A stretch of 64,000 nucleotides of DNA from an uncultured Alphaproteobacteria bacterium. Its GTDB lineage: Bacteria; Pseudomonadota; Alphaproteobacteria; Rhodobacterales; Rhodobacteraceae. Under the pieces are notes generated by a model, which worked only from the letters and a program-made list of their open reading frames with translations, was not told where the DNA came from and did no database searches. Location: the NCBI GenBank assembly GCA_902537415.1, contig CACBBC010000008.1:1-64000 (forward strand), written 5' to 3'. The translations under genes were made by a program, and so were the position numbers. This document shows positions 29,782 through 39,538 of the stretch, one piece after another (the stretch's first letter is position 1; each line of letters begins with the position of its first letter).

Positions 29782-30372
29782 ATGTCTATTGAGTTAATTA
29801 TCGCGGTAGTGGTCATCTTAGGGCTACTATTTTACCTAATTTCAATCTACAACAAACTAATATCTCTTAAGAATAGGGTCGATAATGGTTGGGCGCAAAT
29901 TGATGTCCAACTTCAAAGGCGCTACGACTTAATTCCTAATTTAGTAGAAACAGCTAAAGGTTATATGAAGCATGAGAAGGAAACCTTGAAGATGGTTATA
30001 GACGCCAGAAATTCTGCCAATGATGCAGCAAAAGCAGCATCCGGTAACCCGTCTGATCAAAACGCAATTAAAGATCTTCAAGCTAGTGAACAGAAGCTTC
30101 AAGGGGCTATGATGAGTTTTCAAGCGTTAGCAGAAAGTTACCCTGACTTAAAAGCAAATACTAATATGCTGGCCCTGCAGGAGGAATTAGCTACGACAGA
30201 AAACAAAGTTGGATTTTCAAGGCAGGCATTTAATGATGCTGTAATGCAATACAACACAGGAATTGAGGTATTTCCTAACTCTCTTATAGCAAACCAGTTT
30301 AAGTTTACTCAGGCAACTGAATGGCAAATCGAGGACCAAGAAGCCAAAAAGAATGTAAAAGTCACTTTTTAA
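29782..30372 (+). CDS. lemA: LemA family protein
   Basis: 'NRVDNGWAQIDVQLQRRYDLIPNLVETAKGYMKHEKETL' and 'QYNTGIEVFPNSLIA'. Confidence 0.9.
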   Translation: MSIELIIAVVVILGLLFYLISIYNKLISLKNRVDNGWAQIDVQLQRRYDLIPNLVETAKGYMKHEKETLKMVIDARNSANDAAKAASGNPSDQNAIKDLQASEQKLQGAMMSFQALAESYPDLKANTNMLALQEELATTENKVGFSRQAFNDAVMQYNTGIEVFPNSLIANQFKFTQATEWQIEDQEAKKNVKVTF

Positions 30373-30381
30373 TATAGTCAA

Positions 30382-32304
30382 ATGAACTTTTTTGAGCAAC
30401 AAGATAAGGCCAGATCTAAAACCACTAGATTGGTAATAATGTTTTTAATAGGCATTATTGCTCTAGGGATAATTGCTTTTGTGGCTATATTTGTGGGTTA
30501 CATATTTATTCTTGAAGACGGTTATAATGTTGAACAGGAAGCCTTCACTGTTGCCAGCTTTTCTACTATATTGTTGGTGATTATTCTTCTACTATCAACG
30601 TTGATTAAGATTGCTCAGCTCCGTAAGGGAGGAGGGCCTCAGGTAGCTAAGGAGTTAGGAGGTATTCTTCTGGAGGAGAGTAACCTCGATAAGATAGAAG
30701 GAGTGTCACAACACCAAATTAAAGTTTTAATGAATATAAACAAGGAAATGGCTTTAGCGTCGGGAGTTCCAGTTCCTAATTTATATTTAATTGAAGATAA
30801 AGGTGTGAACGCTTTTGCCGCCGGCTATACACCATTAAATTCTGTGATAGGAGTAACGTCTGGCGCTATTAACTCTCTAAATAGAGAAGAATTGCAAGGT
30901 GTAATAGCTCATGAATATAGTCATATTTTAAATGGTGACGTTAAAATTAATCTTCGTTTTGCAGGTATTTTATTTGGGCTCACTGTTATTTTTTATATAG
31001 GAGAATTTTTGTTGAGGCTCTTGGGAAGGGGAAGAAGACGCTCAAGTAAAAAGGGAGGAGGAGGCATTGCGGGAATAGTGATTATCATTGCGATAGCTTT
31101 TTTTGTGATCGGTTTAATCGGCAGACTTTTTGCAAACATTATTGGAAGTTTGATATCTAAACAAAGAGAATTTTTAGCCGATGCATCAGCAGTTCAATTT
31201 ACTAGAAATCCAAATGGAATAGCAAATGCATTAAACAAAATTCGTTCTAAATTTGGATCAGTGGTAAGGAGTGCATCAAGTAGTAACTTTAGTCATATGT
31301 TTTTCGGCATTCCATCAAAATCGTCTGGCTTTAGTGCAGTTTTTGGTACTCACCCACCCCTAAAAGATAGAATTCAAAGAATAGACCCTAATTTTGATTT
31401 TTCTAAAACCTATATTGAACAAAAATTAAAAGATAAGCAGCCCAAAAAAATCAAACGAAATAATAAGGGCTTTATTGAAAATGTTGCAGGAGCAGTAATA
31501 GCAACGCAAGTGGGTAATGTCCAGGCAGTGAACATAAAGAACGCAGGTGAAATTCTTAAAAAAATACCAGATAAGCTCTTAAGTGCTGCATCAAAAAAAA
31601 CAGAAGTAATTCCTTTACTGTATTCATTAATAATAGCAGGGTCAAAGGAGACAAAACTAATAAGCACTATTCAAGAGAGAATTGTCTCTGAAAAGCACGG
31701 AAAAGAACTTTCAATTAACGCTCTGAAAAATAAAACTGATGCGATGAGACAATTAGATATCAGTTTGCGGTTACCACTTTTGAATTTAATTATTCCATAT
31801 ATAAAGCAGTTGTCTGAAAATGAGAGAGAAAAGGTAATGTTTTGTGCCAGAGGTCTCTCATTGGCAGATGGAACAATTTCTACTTTTGAAATAGCAATAT
31901 TACAAATCTTAAAGTCCGCATTAAATGATAAGGATGAGAATTTCGGGTCGAACAATATTGAAAATGAATGTAGGTCGTTCTGTACCGTAATTAGTTTTAT
32001 AGCTAGTAAGGGTAAGATGTCGAAGATAGAGACTGAAAAAGCAGTTGAAAAAGGGTTAAGTGTCTGTAAAGACTCACCAATTTTTTCAAATGTCTCTGAC
32101 AAGCTTATTCATTACAACGAGGTGAAGCCCGAAGATGTCTTGAAAGCATTAAATACGCTGTCAAATTCTTCATTCAAGAAAAAAGAGGTATTTCTTAATG
32201 CTTTTTCTGAAACTATAAATTTTGATAAAAAAGTAACAACGCAAGAAAAAGAGTTGCAAATCGCAATTTTTGAGTCGTTAGGGTGCCCTCACCCTAAAGT
32301 TTAA
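30382..32304 (+). CDS. M48 family (HtpX-like) metalloprotease with long C-terminal extension
   Basis: Zinc motif 'GVIAHEYSHILNGD', downstream 'EFLADASAVQFTRNP'; C-terminal 'CARGLSLADGTISTFEIAILQIL' resembles a TerB-like domain. Confidence 0.85.
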   Translation: MNFFEQQDKARSKTTRLVIMFLIGIIALGIIAFVAIFVGYIFILEDGYNVEQEAFTVASFSTILLVIILLLSTLIKIAQLRKGGGPQVAKELGGILLEESNLDKIEGVSQHQIKVLMNINKEMALASGVPVPNLYLIEDKGVNAFAAGYTPLNSVIGVTSGAINSLNREELQGVIAHEYSHILNGDVKINLRFAGILFGLTVIFYIGEFLLRLLGRGRRRSSKKGGGGIAGIVIIIAIAFFVIGLIGRLFANIIGSLISKQREFLADASAVQFTRNPNGIANALNKIRSKFGSVVRSASSSNFSHMFFGIPSKSSGFSAVFGTHPPLKDRIQRIDPNFDFSKTYIEQKLKDKQPKKIKRNNKGFIENVAGAVIATQVGNVQAVNIKNAGEILKKIPDKLLSAASKKTEVIPLLYSLIIAGSKETKLISTIQERIVSEKHGKELSINALKNKTDAMRQLDISLRLPLLNLIIPYIKQLSENEREKVMFCARGLSLADGTISTFEIAILQILKSALNDKDENFGSNNIENECRSFCTVISFIASKGKMSKIETEKAVEKGLSVCKDSPIFSNVSDKLIHYNEVKPEDVLKALNTLSNSSFKKKEVFLNAFSETINFDKKVTTQEKELQIAIFESLGCPHPKV

Positions 32305-32376
32305 AACAATATTTTTTTAAATGTCATATAAAATATTTAATTAAATATTAAATGCAAAAAGCAAAGGAATAGATGT

Positions 32377-33363
32377 ATGGCTGATGAACACGATCGATCG
32401 ATAATGGAAAATCTCTATTGGTGGGGTATACCAACTTTATTTAGATGCCCACAAGAAAAACCCACCGGCAGTGATATTTCATTGGTGGGCGTTCCACATT
32501 CCACAGGAAATGGGACAACGGAAAGAGACCAACATCTGGGGCCAAGAGCGCTTAGGAATATCTCAGCAATTGGCCGACGAGCACATTTAGATTTTGGAAT
32601 AAATCCTTGGGATATTGCAAAAATTATTGACGCGGGTGACGTACCTTTCCCAAAGGCAAACGATAATGAAGATTGTATAGCGCAAATCACTAATTTTTTT
32701 AAAACAATAGATAATGCCAACTCTAAACCTATCTCTATTGGGGGTGACCATTCCATAACTGGTGGGATAATTCAAGCTCTTGGAAACGGCAATCTTTCGG
32801 CTGGGAAGCCTGTTAGTTTGCTGCATTTAGATGCGCACACCGATGTTTTTACAAAGGTCGATCATTTTTTAGGTTCAAAGAAGTCTGCCGCGCATTGGGG
32901 CGCTTATCTTGCTGATCAGGGTGATGTTGATCCAAAATCATCTGTGCAAATTGGTTTAAGAGGACACCCACGTACATTGGACTGGCTGGAACCAAGTTAT
33001 GAGTACGGATACAATGTTGTCACAATGAAAGAATTTAGGGAGAGGGGTCTTGAATCTGTGATCACTCAAGCAAAAAAAATACTCGATGGAAGGCCTGTAT
33101 ATATCACGTTTGATCTTGATTGTCTTGATCCAACTATAGCACCTGCTGTTGCAAATTTGGAAGCAAGCTCTAGAGGCTTCGATATAGATGAAGCAATAAG
33201 TTTAGTAAGGCTCACAAGAGGCATGAATGTCATTGGTGGAGATATTGTTTGTATGATGCCAACAAAAGATAGTCCAAATAATATAACTGCACATACAGCT
33301 ATGGCTATAATGTTTGAGATGATATGTGTAATGGCCGAAAACAATAAAACTTCAAAAATGTGA
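32377..33363 (+). CDS. Ureohydrolase (agmatinase/arginase superfamily)
   Basis: 'SIGGDHSITGG', 'LLHLDAHTDVF', 'YITFDLDCLDPTIAPAV' Mn-binding motifs. Confidence 0.85.
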   Translation: MADEHDRSIMENLYWWGIPTLFRCPQEKPTGSDISLVGVPHSTGNGTTERDQHLGPRALRNISAIGRRAHLDFGINPWDIAKIIDAGDVPFPKANDNEDCIAQITNFFKTIDNANSKPISIGGDHSITGGIIQALGNGNLSAGKPVSLLHLDAHTDVFTKVDHFLGSKKSAAHWGAYLADQGDVDPKSSVQIGLRGHPRTLDWLEPSYEYGYNVVTMKEFRERGLESVITQAKKILDGRPVYITFDLDCLDPTIAPAVANLEASSRGFDIDEAISLVRLTRGMNVIGGDIVCMMPTKDSPNNITAHTAMAIMFEMICVMAENNKTSKM

Positions 33364-33427
33364 AGTCATTTTTTGTTTTTTTCAAGAATTTGACTAACTA
33401 TATATCAAGAGTACTATGGAGATTAAG

Positions 33428-33958
33428 ATGATAATAAGGTTCTTAACGTTTGCTGTGTATGCTTTTTCGTTTTTCACCCTAGTGGGTGCTGGAGGGTTGC
33501 CAACCTCAAACTCAGGTGGAACATCTTCAAGTAGTGGTTCATCCTCAAATAGTTATTCAGGGGGTACCAGTAACTCTTTACCAAACCCCTTAACCGCGCT
33601 TGAATTAAAAAATGGTCTAAATATGGTGCAATCACTTGTATATGGAAAAAAATATAAAAAGGCTGAAATTAAATTAATTTCATTGGAGGTAAAATTTCCA
33701 CAAAACGCAGACATTCAGAATTATTTGGGCTTTGTTAGTCGTAAAATGAATAAATTAGGGAAAAGTGATGCTTACTACAAAAAGGCACTTCAATTAAACC
33801 CAATGCACAAAGGAGCCTTAGAGTATCAAGGCGAGTTATTTCTACAGTACAAAAATTTAGAAAAGGCAAATGCTAATCTGAAGTTGCTTGAACGAATTTG
33901 CGGTGTAAACTGTGACGAGTATAAAGATTTAAAAAAAGCTATTGAAGATTTTAAGTAA
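33428..33958 (+). CDS. Exported tetratricopeptide-repeat protein with Ser/Gly-rich linker
   Basis: Signal-like N-terminus, 'GGTSSSSGSSSNSYSGGTSN' linker, TPR-like 'QNYLGFVSRKMNKLGKSDAYYKKALQLNPMHKGALEYQGELFLQ'. Confidence 0.65.
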   Translation: MIIRFLTFAVYAFSFFTLVGAGGLPTSNSGGTSSSSGSSSNSYSGGTSNSLPNPLTALELKNGLNMVQSLVYGKKYKKAEIKLISLEVKFPQNADIQNYLGFVSRKMNKLGKSDAYYKKALQLNPMHKGALEYQGELFLQYKNLEKANANLKLLERICGVNCDEYKDLKKAIEDFK

Positions 33959-34027
33959 GATAAAAATTAAATATATTTTCATGACATAATATTGTTTAAA
34001 GCTTGAAAATTTTATATCGAGGTTGTT

Positions 34028-34924
34028 ATGTGTGGGATAGTTGGTCTGTACGCAAAAAAAGAGAATATATCTGCAAATTTAGGGCTTCATTTATCAAAAA
34101 TGCTTGAAAGTATGAGCGATAGAGGTCCCGATAGTGCTGGATTAGCGATTTTTGGGAAGCCAATTGCAAAGAGAGCTAAAATAATGGTTCAGTCTCAGTC
34201 CCCCGAGGATGATTTTCAAAAGCTAAAAAAGTTTTTATCTACTAAGAAAGAAATATCCTTCAGTTTTGAAACTCATTCCACACATGCAGTCATAAAGCTT
34301 GACGTGAAGCAAAAAGATAAGGTTGTCAATCTAATAAATGATACCTTCCCCAATTTGAGAATATTAAGTGTTGGTAAAAAAATGGAAATTTATAAAGAGG
34401 TAGGCAGGCCTGCTGAAGTAGTAAAAAGATTTGAAATAGCTAAAATGAAGGGTTCCCACGGTATTGGGCACACCCGTATGGCAACAGAATCTGCAGTTAC
34501 AACACTTGGCGCACATCCATTCTCCACCGGTGAAGATCAGTGTTTGGTACATAATGGGTCGCTATCAAATCATAACTCTCTTCGAAGAGAACTAATGAGA
34601 AAAGAGATGACTTTTGAAACAGAAAATGACTCTGAGGTAGCTGCCAGCTTTATTACTTACGGAATGAATAGTGGAAAAACGCTTAAAGAAGCTTTGGAAA
34701 GCGCCCTTGTGGAGCTTGATGGTTTTTATACGTTCGTTGTTGGTACGGAAAACGGTTTTGGCGTTCTAAGAGATCCGATCGCTTGCAAGCCCGCTGTACT
34801 GGCAGAGACCCCTGACTATGTAGCTTTTGGGTCCGAGTATAGAGCCTTAACGTCTTTACCAAAAATAGAAAAGGCTAAGGTCTGGGAGCCAGAGCCCGCT
34901 ACTGTTTATTTTTGGGGACATTGA
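34028..34924 (+). CDS. Class II glutamine amidotransferase, GltB domain 1 (MgsA/GlxB-like)
   Basis: 'MCGIVGLYA' N-terminal Cys nucleophile, 'GIGHTRMATESAVTTLGAHPF', 'CLVHNGSLSNHNSLRREL'. Confidence 0.8.
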   Translation: MCGIVGLYAKKENISANLGLHLSKMLESMSDRGPDSAGLAIFGKPIAKRAKIMVQSQSPEDDFQKLKKFLSTKKEISFSFETHSTHAVIKLDVKQKDKVVNLINDTFPNLRILSVGKKMEIYKEVGRPAEVVKRFEIAKMKGSHGIGHTRMATESAVTTLGAHPFSTGEDQCLVHNGSLSNHNSLRRELMRKEMTFETENDSEVAASFITYGMNSGKTLKEALESALVELDGFYTFVVGTENGFGVLRDPIACKPAVLAETPDYVAFGSEYRALTSLPKIEKAKVWEPEPATVYFWGH

Positions 34925-34926
34925 AA

Positions 34927-35604
34927 ATGAATATTCTTGATTTTAATAAATTGTCTTTGAGAGACATTAATAAGGTTTTGCAAGAATCTGATAAAAATAG
35001 CTTTTTTTCTATTAGAAATCCAAAAGGAAGCCACGCGTTAGCTGTTGGTATTAATAAACAGATTACTGTGAAAGTTATTGGTAGTGTTGGATATTACTGC
35101 GCAGGAATGAATAAATTTTCTGATATCAAAGTTGAAGGATCAGCTGGCCCAGGGTTAGGCGAAAATATGATGTCAGGTAACATTCATGTTACCGGTGATG
35201 TAAGCCAGTATGCAGGAGCTTCGGGACATGGGGGAAGTATCCTAGTCGAAGGAAATGCCTCTTCAAGATGTGGTATTTCAATGAAGGGTGTAGATATCAT
35301 TGTAAAGGGAAATGTTGGCCACATGTCTGCCTTTATGGCACAGAAGGGGAATTTGGTTATTTTCGGTAATGCTGGACATGCTTTAGGGGATAGCATATAC
35401 GAAGCCAATATATATGTCGCAGGTGAAGTTGCCTCTTTAGGTGCAGATTGTATTGAGAAAAAAATGACAAAAAAGCATCTTAGTAAATTAGAAAATATTT
35501 TATCAAATGCTAATGTTTCTGATTATAATCTTGATACCTTTAGGCGCTTTGGATCTGCTCGTTCACTTTATAACTTTAATGTAGATAATGCTAAAATATA
35601 TTAG
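34927..35604 (+). CDS. GXGXG glutamate synthase domain 3 protein (MgsB/GlxC-like)
   Basis: 'IKVEGSAGPGLGENMMSGNIHVTGDVSQYAGASGHGGSILVEGNASSRCGISMKGVDIIVKGNVG' beta-helix repeats. Confidence 0.8.
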   Translation: MNILDFNKLSLRDINKVLQESDKNSFFSIRNPKGSHALAVGINKQITVKVIGSVGYYCAGMNKFSDIKVEGSAGPGLGENMMSGNIHVTGDVSQYAGASGHGGSILVEGNASSRCGISMKGVDIIVKGNVGHMSAFMAQKGNLVIFGNAGHALGDSIYEANIYVAGEVASLGADCIEKKMTKKHLSKLENILSNANVSDYNLDTFRRFGSARSLYNFNVDNAKIY

Positions 35605-35613
35605 GAAAATTAC

Positions 35614-36930
35614 GTGAAAAAAAATTCAATAACAGAACCAAGAACTTCGCATACTTTCGATGCATACACAAACTCTGAAATTAGAAGAGCAGCTGAGACT
35701 GGTATATATGACATAAGGGGAGGGGGATCTAAAAGAAATTTACCAAACTTCGATGATTTATTATTTCTTGGAGCTTCAATTTCTAGGTATCCTTTAGAGG
35801 GCTACAGAGAATCTTGCAATACAAAAGTGATCTTGGGTGACCGATTTAGTTCTAATCCTCTTAATCTTGAAATTCCAATTACTATAGCAGGAATGAGTTT
35901 TGGAGCTCTATCCGCACAAGCAAAAGAGGCTTTAGGAAGAGGTGCTAGTTTAGTTGGAACGTCAACAACAACAGGTGATGGAGGAATGACAAAAGAGGAA
36001 AGAGGTCACTCAAAACAGTTAGTCTATCAACTTCTTCCTTCTAGATACGGAATGAACCCTGATGACCTTAGAAAGGCAGATGCAATCGAAATCGTTGTGG
36101 GTCAGGGTGCAAAGCCAGGTGGTGGAGGAATGTTACTTGGTCAAAAGATAAACGATAGAGTTGCAGAAATGCGAACGCTGCCAAAAGGAATTGATCAAAG
36201 ATCACCATGTAGGCATCCTGATTGGACAGGGCCAGACGATATGGAGATAAAGATACTTGAATTGAGAGAAATTACTGGATGGAAGGTTCCTATTTTTGTA
36301 AAAGTTGCCGGTTCCAGGCCATATTATGATGTAGCTCTAGCTGCTAAATCTGGTGCCGATGTCGTAGTTGTTGACGGAATGCAAGGAGGTACAGCAGCGA
36401 CTCAAGAGGTATTTATCGAAAATGTAGGTATGCCTACGCTGGCGTGTGTGAGGCCTGCTGTAAGAGCATTGCAGGAATTAGGCTTGCATAGAAAGGTACA
36501 GCTCATTATTTCAGGAGGAATAAGGAATGGTGCTGATGTAGCAAAAGCATTGGCTTTAGGTGCTGATGCAGTATCTATTGGATCTGCTGCATTGATTGCA
36601 CTTGGAGATAATGATCCCAGGTATCAGAAAGATTATGAAAAATTAGGTACAACAGCTGGTTCTTTTGATGATTGGCACGAAGGTCTCGACCCTGCAGGAA
36701 TAACTACTCAAGATAAAAAACTGGCTAAGCGTTTAGACCCTAAGCTAGGGGGAAGGCGGTTGGCAAATTATCTTAACGTAATGACAATGGAAGCGCAAAC
36801 CATTGCAAGAGCTTGTGGTAAAAATGATCTTAGAAACTTAGAACCAGAAGATCTATGCGCTTTAACGGTGGAGTCCGCTGCGATGGCTGGAGTGCCATTA
36901 GCTGGAACCAACTGGATCCCTGGCACTTAA
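35614..36930 (+). CDS. FMN-binding glutamate synthase domain 2 protein (MgsC/GlxD-like)
   Basis: 'ITIAGMSFGALSAQAKEALGRGASLVGTSTTTGDGGM', 'VVVVDGMQGGTAATQEVF', 'LIISGGIRNGADVAKALALGADAVSIGSAALIAL'. Confidence 0.85.
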   Translation: MKKNSITEPRTSHTFDAYTNSEIRRAAETGIYDIRGGGSKRNLPNFDDLLFLGASISRYPLEGYRESCNTKVILGDRFSSNPLNLEIPITIAGMSFGALSAQAKEALGRGASLVGTSTTTGDGGMTKEERGHSKQLVYQLLPSRYGMNPDDLRKADAIEIVVGQGAKPGGGGMLLGQKINDRVAEMRTLPKGIDQRSPCRHPDWTGPDDMEIKILELREITGWKVPIFVKVAGSRPYYDVALAAKSGADVVVVDGMQGGTAATQEVFIENVGMPTLACVRPAVRALQELGLHRKVQLIISGGIRNGADVAKALALGADAVSIGSAALIALGDNDPRYQKDYEKLGTTAGSFDDWHEGLDPAGITTQDKKLAKRLDPKLGGRRLANYLNVMTMEAQTIARACGKNDLRNLEPEDLCALTVESAAMAGVPLAGTNWIPGT

Positions 36931-38499
36931 TTATTCTAGAAAACTTTTTCTAATTTGCTCCAAAGTTTCCACTTCATTAGTTGGCTTATCCCACCTAATT
37001 CTTTTGAACCTAGGAAAACGTAAAGCAATTCCCGACTTATGTCTGTTGCTCAAAGACATTTCATCGAATGCAATCTCTACGACTAGTGTTTTTTCAACCT
37101 CTCTAACAGGTCCAAATCGGTTTATAGTTTTTGTTCTTACAAATTTATCTAATTTATTTAACTCTTCATCGCTAAAGCCGGAGTATGCCTTGCCTATAGG
37201 CACAAGTTCCTTTTCTTTGTTGAAGACACCAAAAGTATAGTCTGAGTAAAAAGAACTCCGCTTTCCATGTCCTCTTTGTGCATACATGATTATCGCATCT
37301 ACATTCTTTGGATTTCTTTTCCATTTAAACCATTTGCCGCGCGGTCTCCCAGCAATGTAAGGACTGGAAACTAATTTGATCATCACGCCTTCATGTATTT
37401 GTTTGTTGGATATATCTCTTATTTTGTCTAAAAATCTCCAGTCTTTAAAATCAATTGTTTCCGATAAAAACATAGGAGATCTATTCGTGCTAAAATAGGA
37501 ATTCAGAACTTTTTTCCTTTCAATTAGCGTTTTATCTCTTAAATCATCGCCGTTGAAAAACAAAACATCATATACCTTTATAAAACATGGATTTTTTTTT
37601 ATAAACTTTTCTGAAGGAGCTTTTTTGTTAAGCCTTTGCTGAAGATCGTTAAATGTTTTTGGATCATTGTTAATTCCAGCGAGTAATTCTCCATCTAGTA
37701 CAAAATTACCTTGTATTGTCTTAATTATTTCTGGAAAAGAATTAGAAACTTCATCACCTGTCCTTGAATAAAGGCGACATCCTTCACCATGGCTTACAAT
37801 TTGAACTCTAATTCCGTCCCATTTATATTCAGCAACGAAATCTTTTGGATTTGCTGTTACCAAATCTTTTTCCATCACAAGCGGATGAGCAAGCATCATT
37901 GGATGAAAAATGTCATAAATTGAAATTTTCGGTTTACTACCCTTATTCTCAAGCCACAAAAACAAATTAATGTAAGGAAAGTGTAACCCATGCCAAATCT
38001 TTTCAATTTCATCAAGATCAACGTCGCCATAATTTGCTAGTGCTTGCTTTACCAGCCTGCTTGATACCCCAATGCGCAAGCCTCCTGTAAAAAGTTTAAT
38101 GAAAGCCCATCTCTGATCACCAGTACTAATGTTAAGAATATTAATTATATAGTTTTTAAGCTCATCAGTTTTAGCCTTTTTTAGGTTTTCAAACAAATAA
38201 GAAAGTCTTGGCATATTGCCACTTTTTTCTTGGTCCCATAACAGCGATATAGTTTCAGCTAAATCACCTACATAGTCGTAAGATAGTTCAAATAAGTGTT
38301 CGTCTTGCTTTTCTTTGATTAAATCTTTAAAGAATGAAGCTTTTATGTTTTTAAAGTTAAGTGAACCGGTAAGTGCTGCCAAAGCATAGCCTCGGTCGGG
38401 GTCAGGTGTCGAGCTAAAATACTGTTCTAATAGTGCTAGTTTTCTGTTCCTTGAGCTTGTCAAAATAAGATCTGATAGTAAATTCGAAAAAGCTTTCAT
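36931..38499 (-). CDS. ATP-dependent DNA ligase (ligase-associated repair module)
   Basis: Adenylation motif 'AEYKWDGIRVQI', 'RTGDEVSNSFPEI', 'LDGELLA', 'EGVMIKL', C-terminal 'GIALRFPRFKRIRWDKPTNEVETLEQI'. Confidence 0.9.
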   Translation of the reverse strand: MKAFSNLLSDLILTSSRNRKLALLEQYFSSTPDPDRGYALAALTGSLNFKNIKASFFKDLIKEKQDEHLFELSYDYVGDLAETISLLWDQEKSGNMPRLSYLFENLKKAKTDELKNYIINILNISTGDQRWAFIKLFTGGLRIGVSSRLVKQALANYGDVDLDEIEKIWHGLHFPYINLFLWLENKGSKPKISIYDIFHPMMLAHPLVMEKDLVTANPKDFVAEYKWDGIRVQIVSHGEGCRLYSRTGDEVSNSFPEIIKTIQGNFVLDGELLAGINNDPKTFNDLQQRLNKKAPSEKFIKKNPCFIKVYDVLFFNGDDLRDKTLIERKKVLNSYFSTNRSPMFLSETIDFKDWRFLDKIRDISNKQIHEGVMIKLVSSPYIAGRPRGKWFKWKRNPKNVDAIIMYAQRGHGKRSSFYSDYTFGVFNKEKELVPIGKAYSGFSDEELNKLDKFVRTKTINRFGPVREVEKTLVVEIAFDEMSLSNRHKSGIALRFPRFKRIRWDKPTNEVETLEQIRKSFLE

Positions 38500-39488
38500 T
38501 ATAGTTCGTTTCTTTCATCTCTATGTTGAAGAGAAAGCGGCTCAGCTTGAATTCCGATTTTCTCGCACCAATATTTCAGAGCATCTTCTCTTCCGTGTGT
38601 TATCCAAACTTTTTGTGCACCAGTCTGTTTAATGGTATTGGTGAGCTCATTCCAATCGGAATGATCCGATATAACAAGAGGAATTTCAATTTGGCTTTGC
38701 TTAGCGCGCTGTTTGACTTGCATCCAACCTGAAGCATAACATCTCGTAATATTTTCAAAACGTCGTGACCATCTATCCTTGAGTGCAGAAGGGGGTGCTA
38801 CAATGATTTTCCCTTTAAAATCTTTTTTGTTGTCTAAAGTAGCCTTTCTTAGAGTGCCAAGCCTAATTCCCTTGCTTTGATAAAAATCACACAATTTATC
38901 CATTGATCCATGAACAAAAATATCATCTGAAAAACCTGCCTCTCGAAGAAGCCAGATAATCCTTTGTGCCTTGCCAAGTGAATAAGCTCCAATTAAGAAT
39001 GTATTTTCTCTATGTTTGGAAATATTGTCTAGCAATCGCTCAATTTCCATTTCTGGTTTATTAAATTTAAATATTGGCAATCCGAAGGTAGCCTCGGTAA
39101 TAAGCAAATCACATGGAACGACCTCAAAGGGATCTAAATGTCGATCTAAAATTGTTTTATAGTCCCCAGTAACCACAATTCTATCCTTTGGTGTTTCTAA
39201 TAAAACTTGTGCGCTTCCCAATATGTGTCCCGCAGGATAGAGCGTAACGCTTATCTTTCCTATTTTCACCGAATGCCCATATTTAATTGTTTGAAAACTG
39301 CTTGCACAGTTCTCTCCGTATCTAATTTTCATAATCTCAGAGGTTTCAGGAGTGCAGAGTACATGCTTGTGACCTGCTCTTGCGTGATCAGCATGCCCAT
39401 GGGTTATTATTGCCCTTTCTACAGGAAAAAAAGGGTCTATATATGTATCGATGTCTTTAATATAAAGTTTGTTATCAATAGATATCAT
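38499..39488 (-). CDS. Ligase-associated DNA damage response exonuclease (metallo-beta-lactamase/beta-CASP type)
   Basis: 'AIITHGHADHARAGH', 'TLYPAGHILGSAQVLLE', 'VVTGDYK', 'VWITHGREDALKYW'. Confidence 0.85.
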   Translation of the reverse strand: MISIDNKLYIKDIDTYIDPFFPVERAIITHGHADHARAGHKHVLCTPETSEIMKIRYGENCASSFQTIKYGHSVKIGKISVTLYPAGHILGSAQVLLETPKDRIVVTGDYKTILDRHLDPFEVVPCDLLITEATFGLPIFKFNKPEMEIERLLDNISKHRENTFLIGAYSLGKAQRIIWLLREAGFSDDIFVHGSMDKLCDFYQSKGIRLGTLRKATLDNKKDFKGKIIVAPPSALKDRWSRRFENITRCYASGWMQVKQRAKQSQIEIPLVISDHSDWNELTNTIKQTGAQKVWITHGREDALKYWCEKIGIQAEPLSLQHRDERNEL

Positions 39489-39538
39489 ATTTAGAAAGAT
39501 TAGTTATTACGGTAAGTTTTAAACATAATCCAATTGAC

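Noticed and set aside
31671-32102. 143-aa minus-strand ORF within the M48 protease gene
   Set aside because: Antisense shadow ORF.
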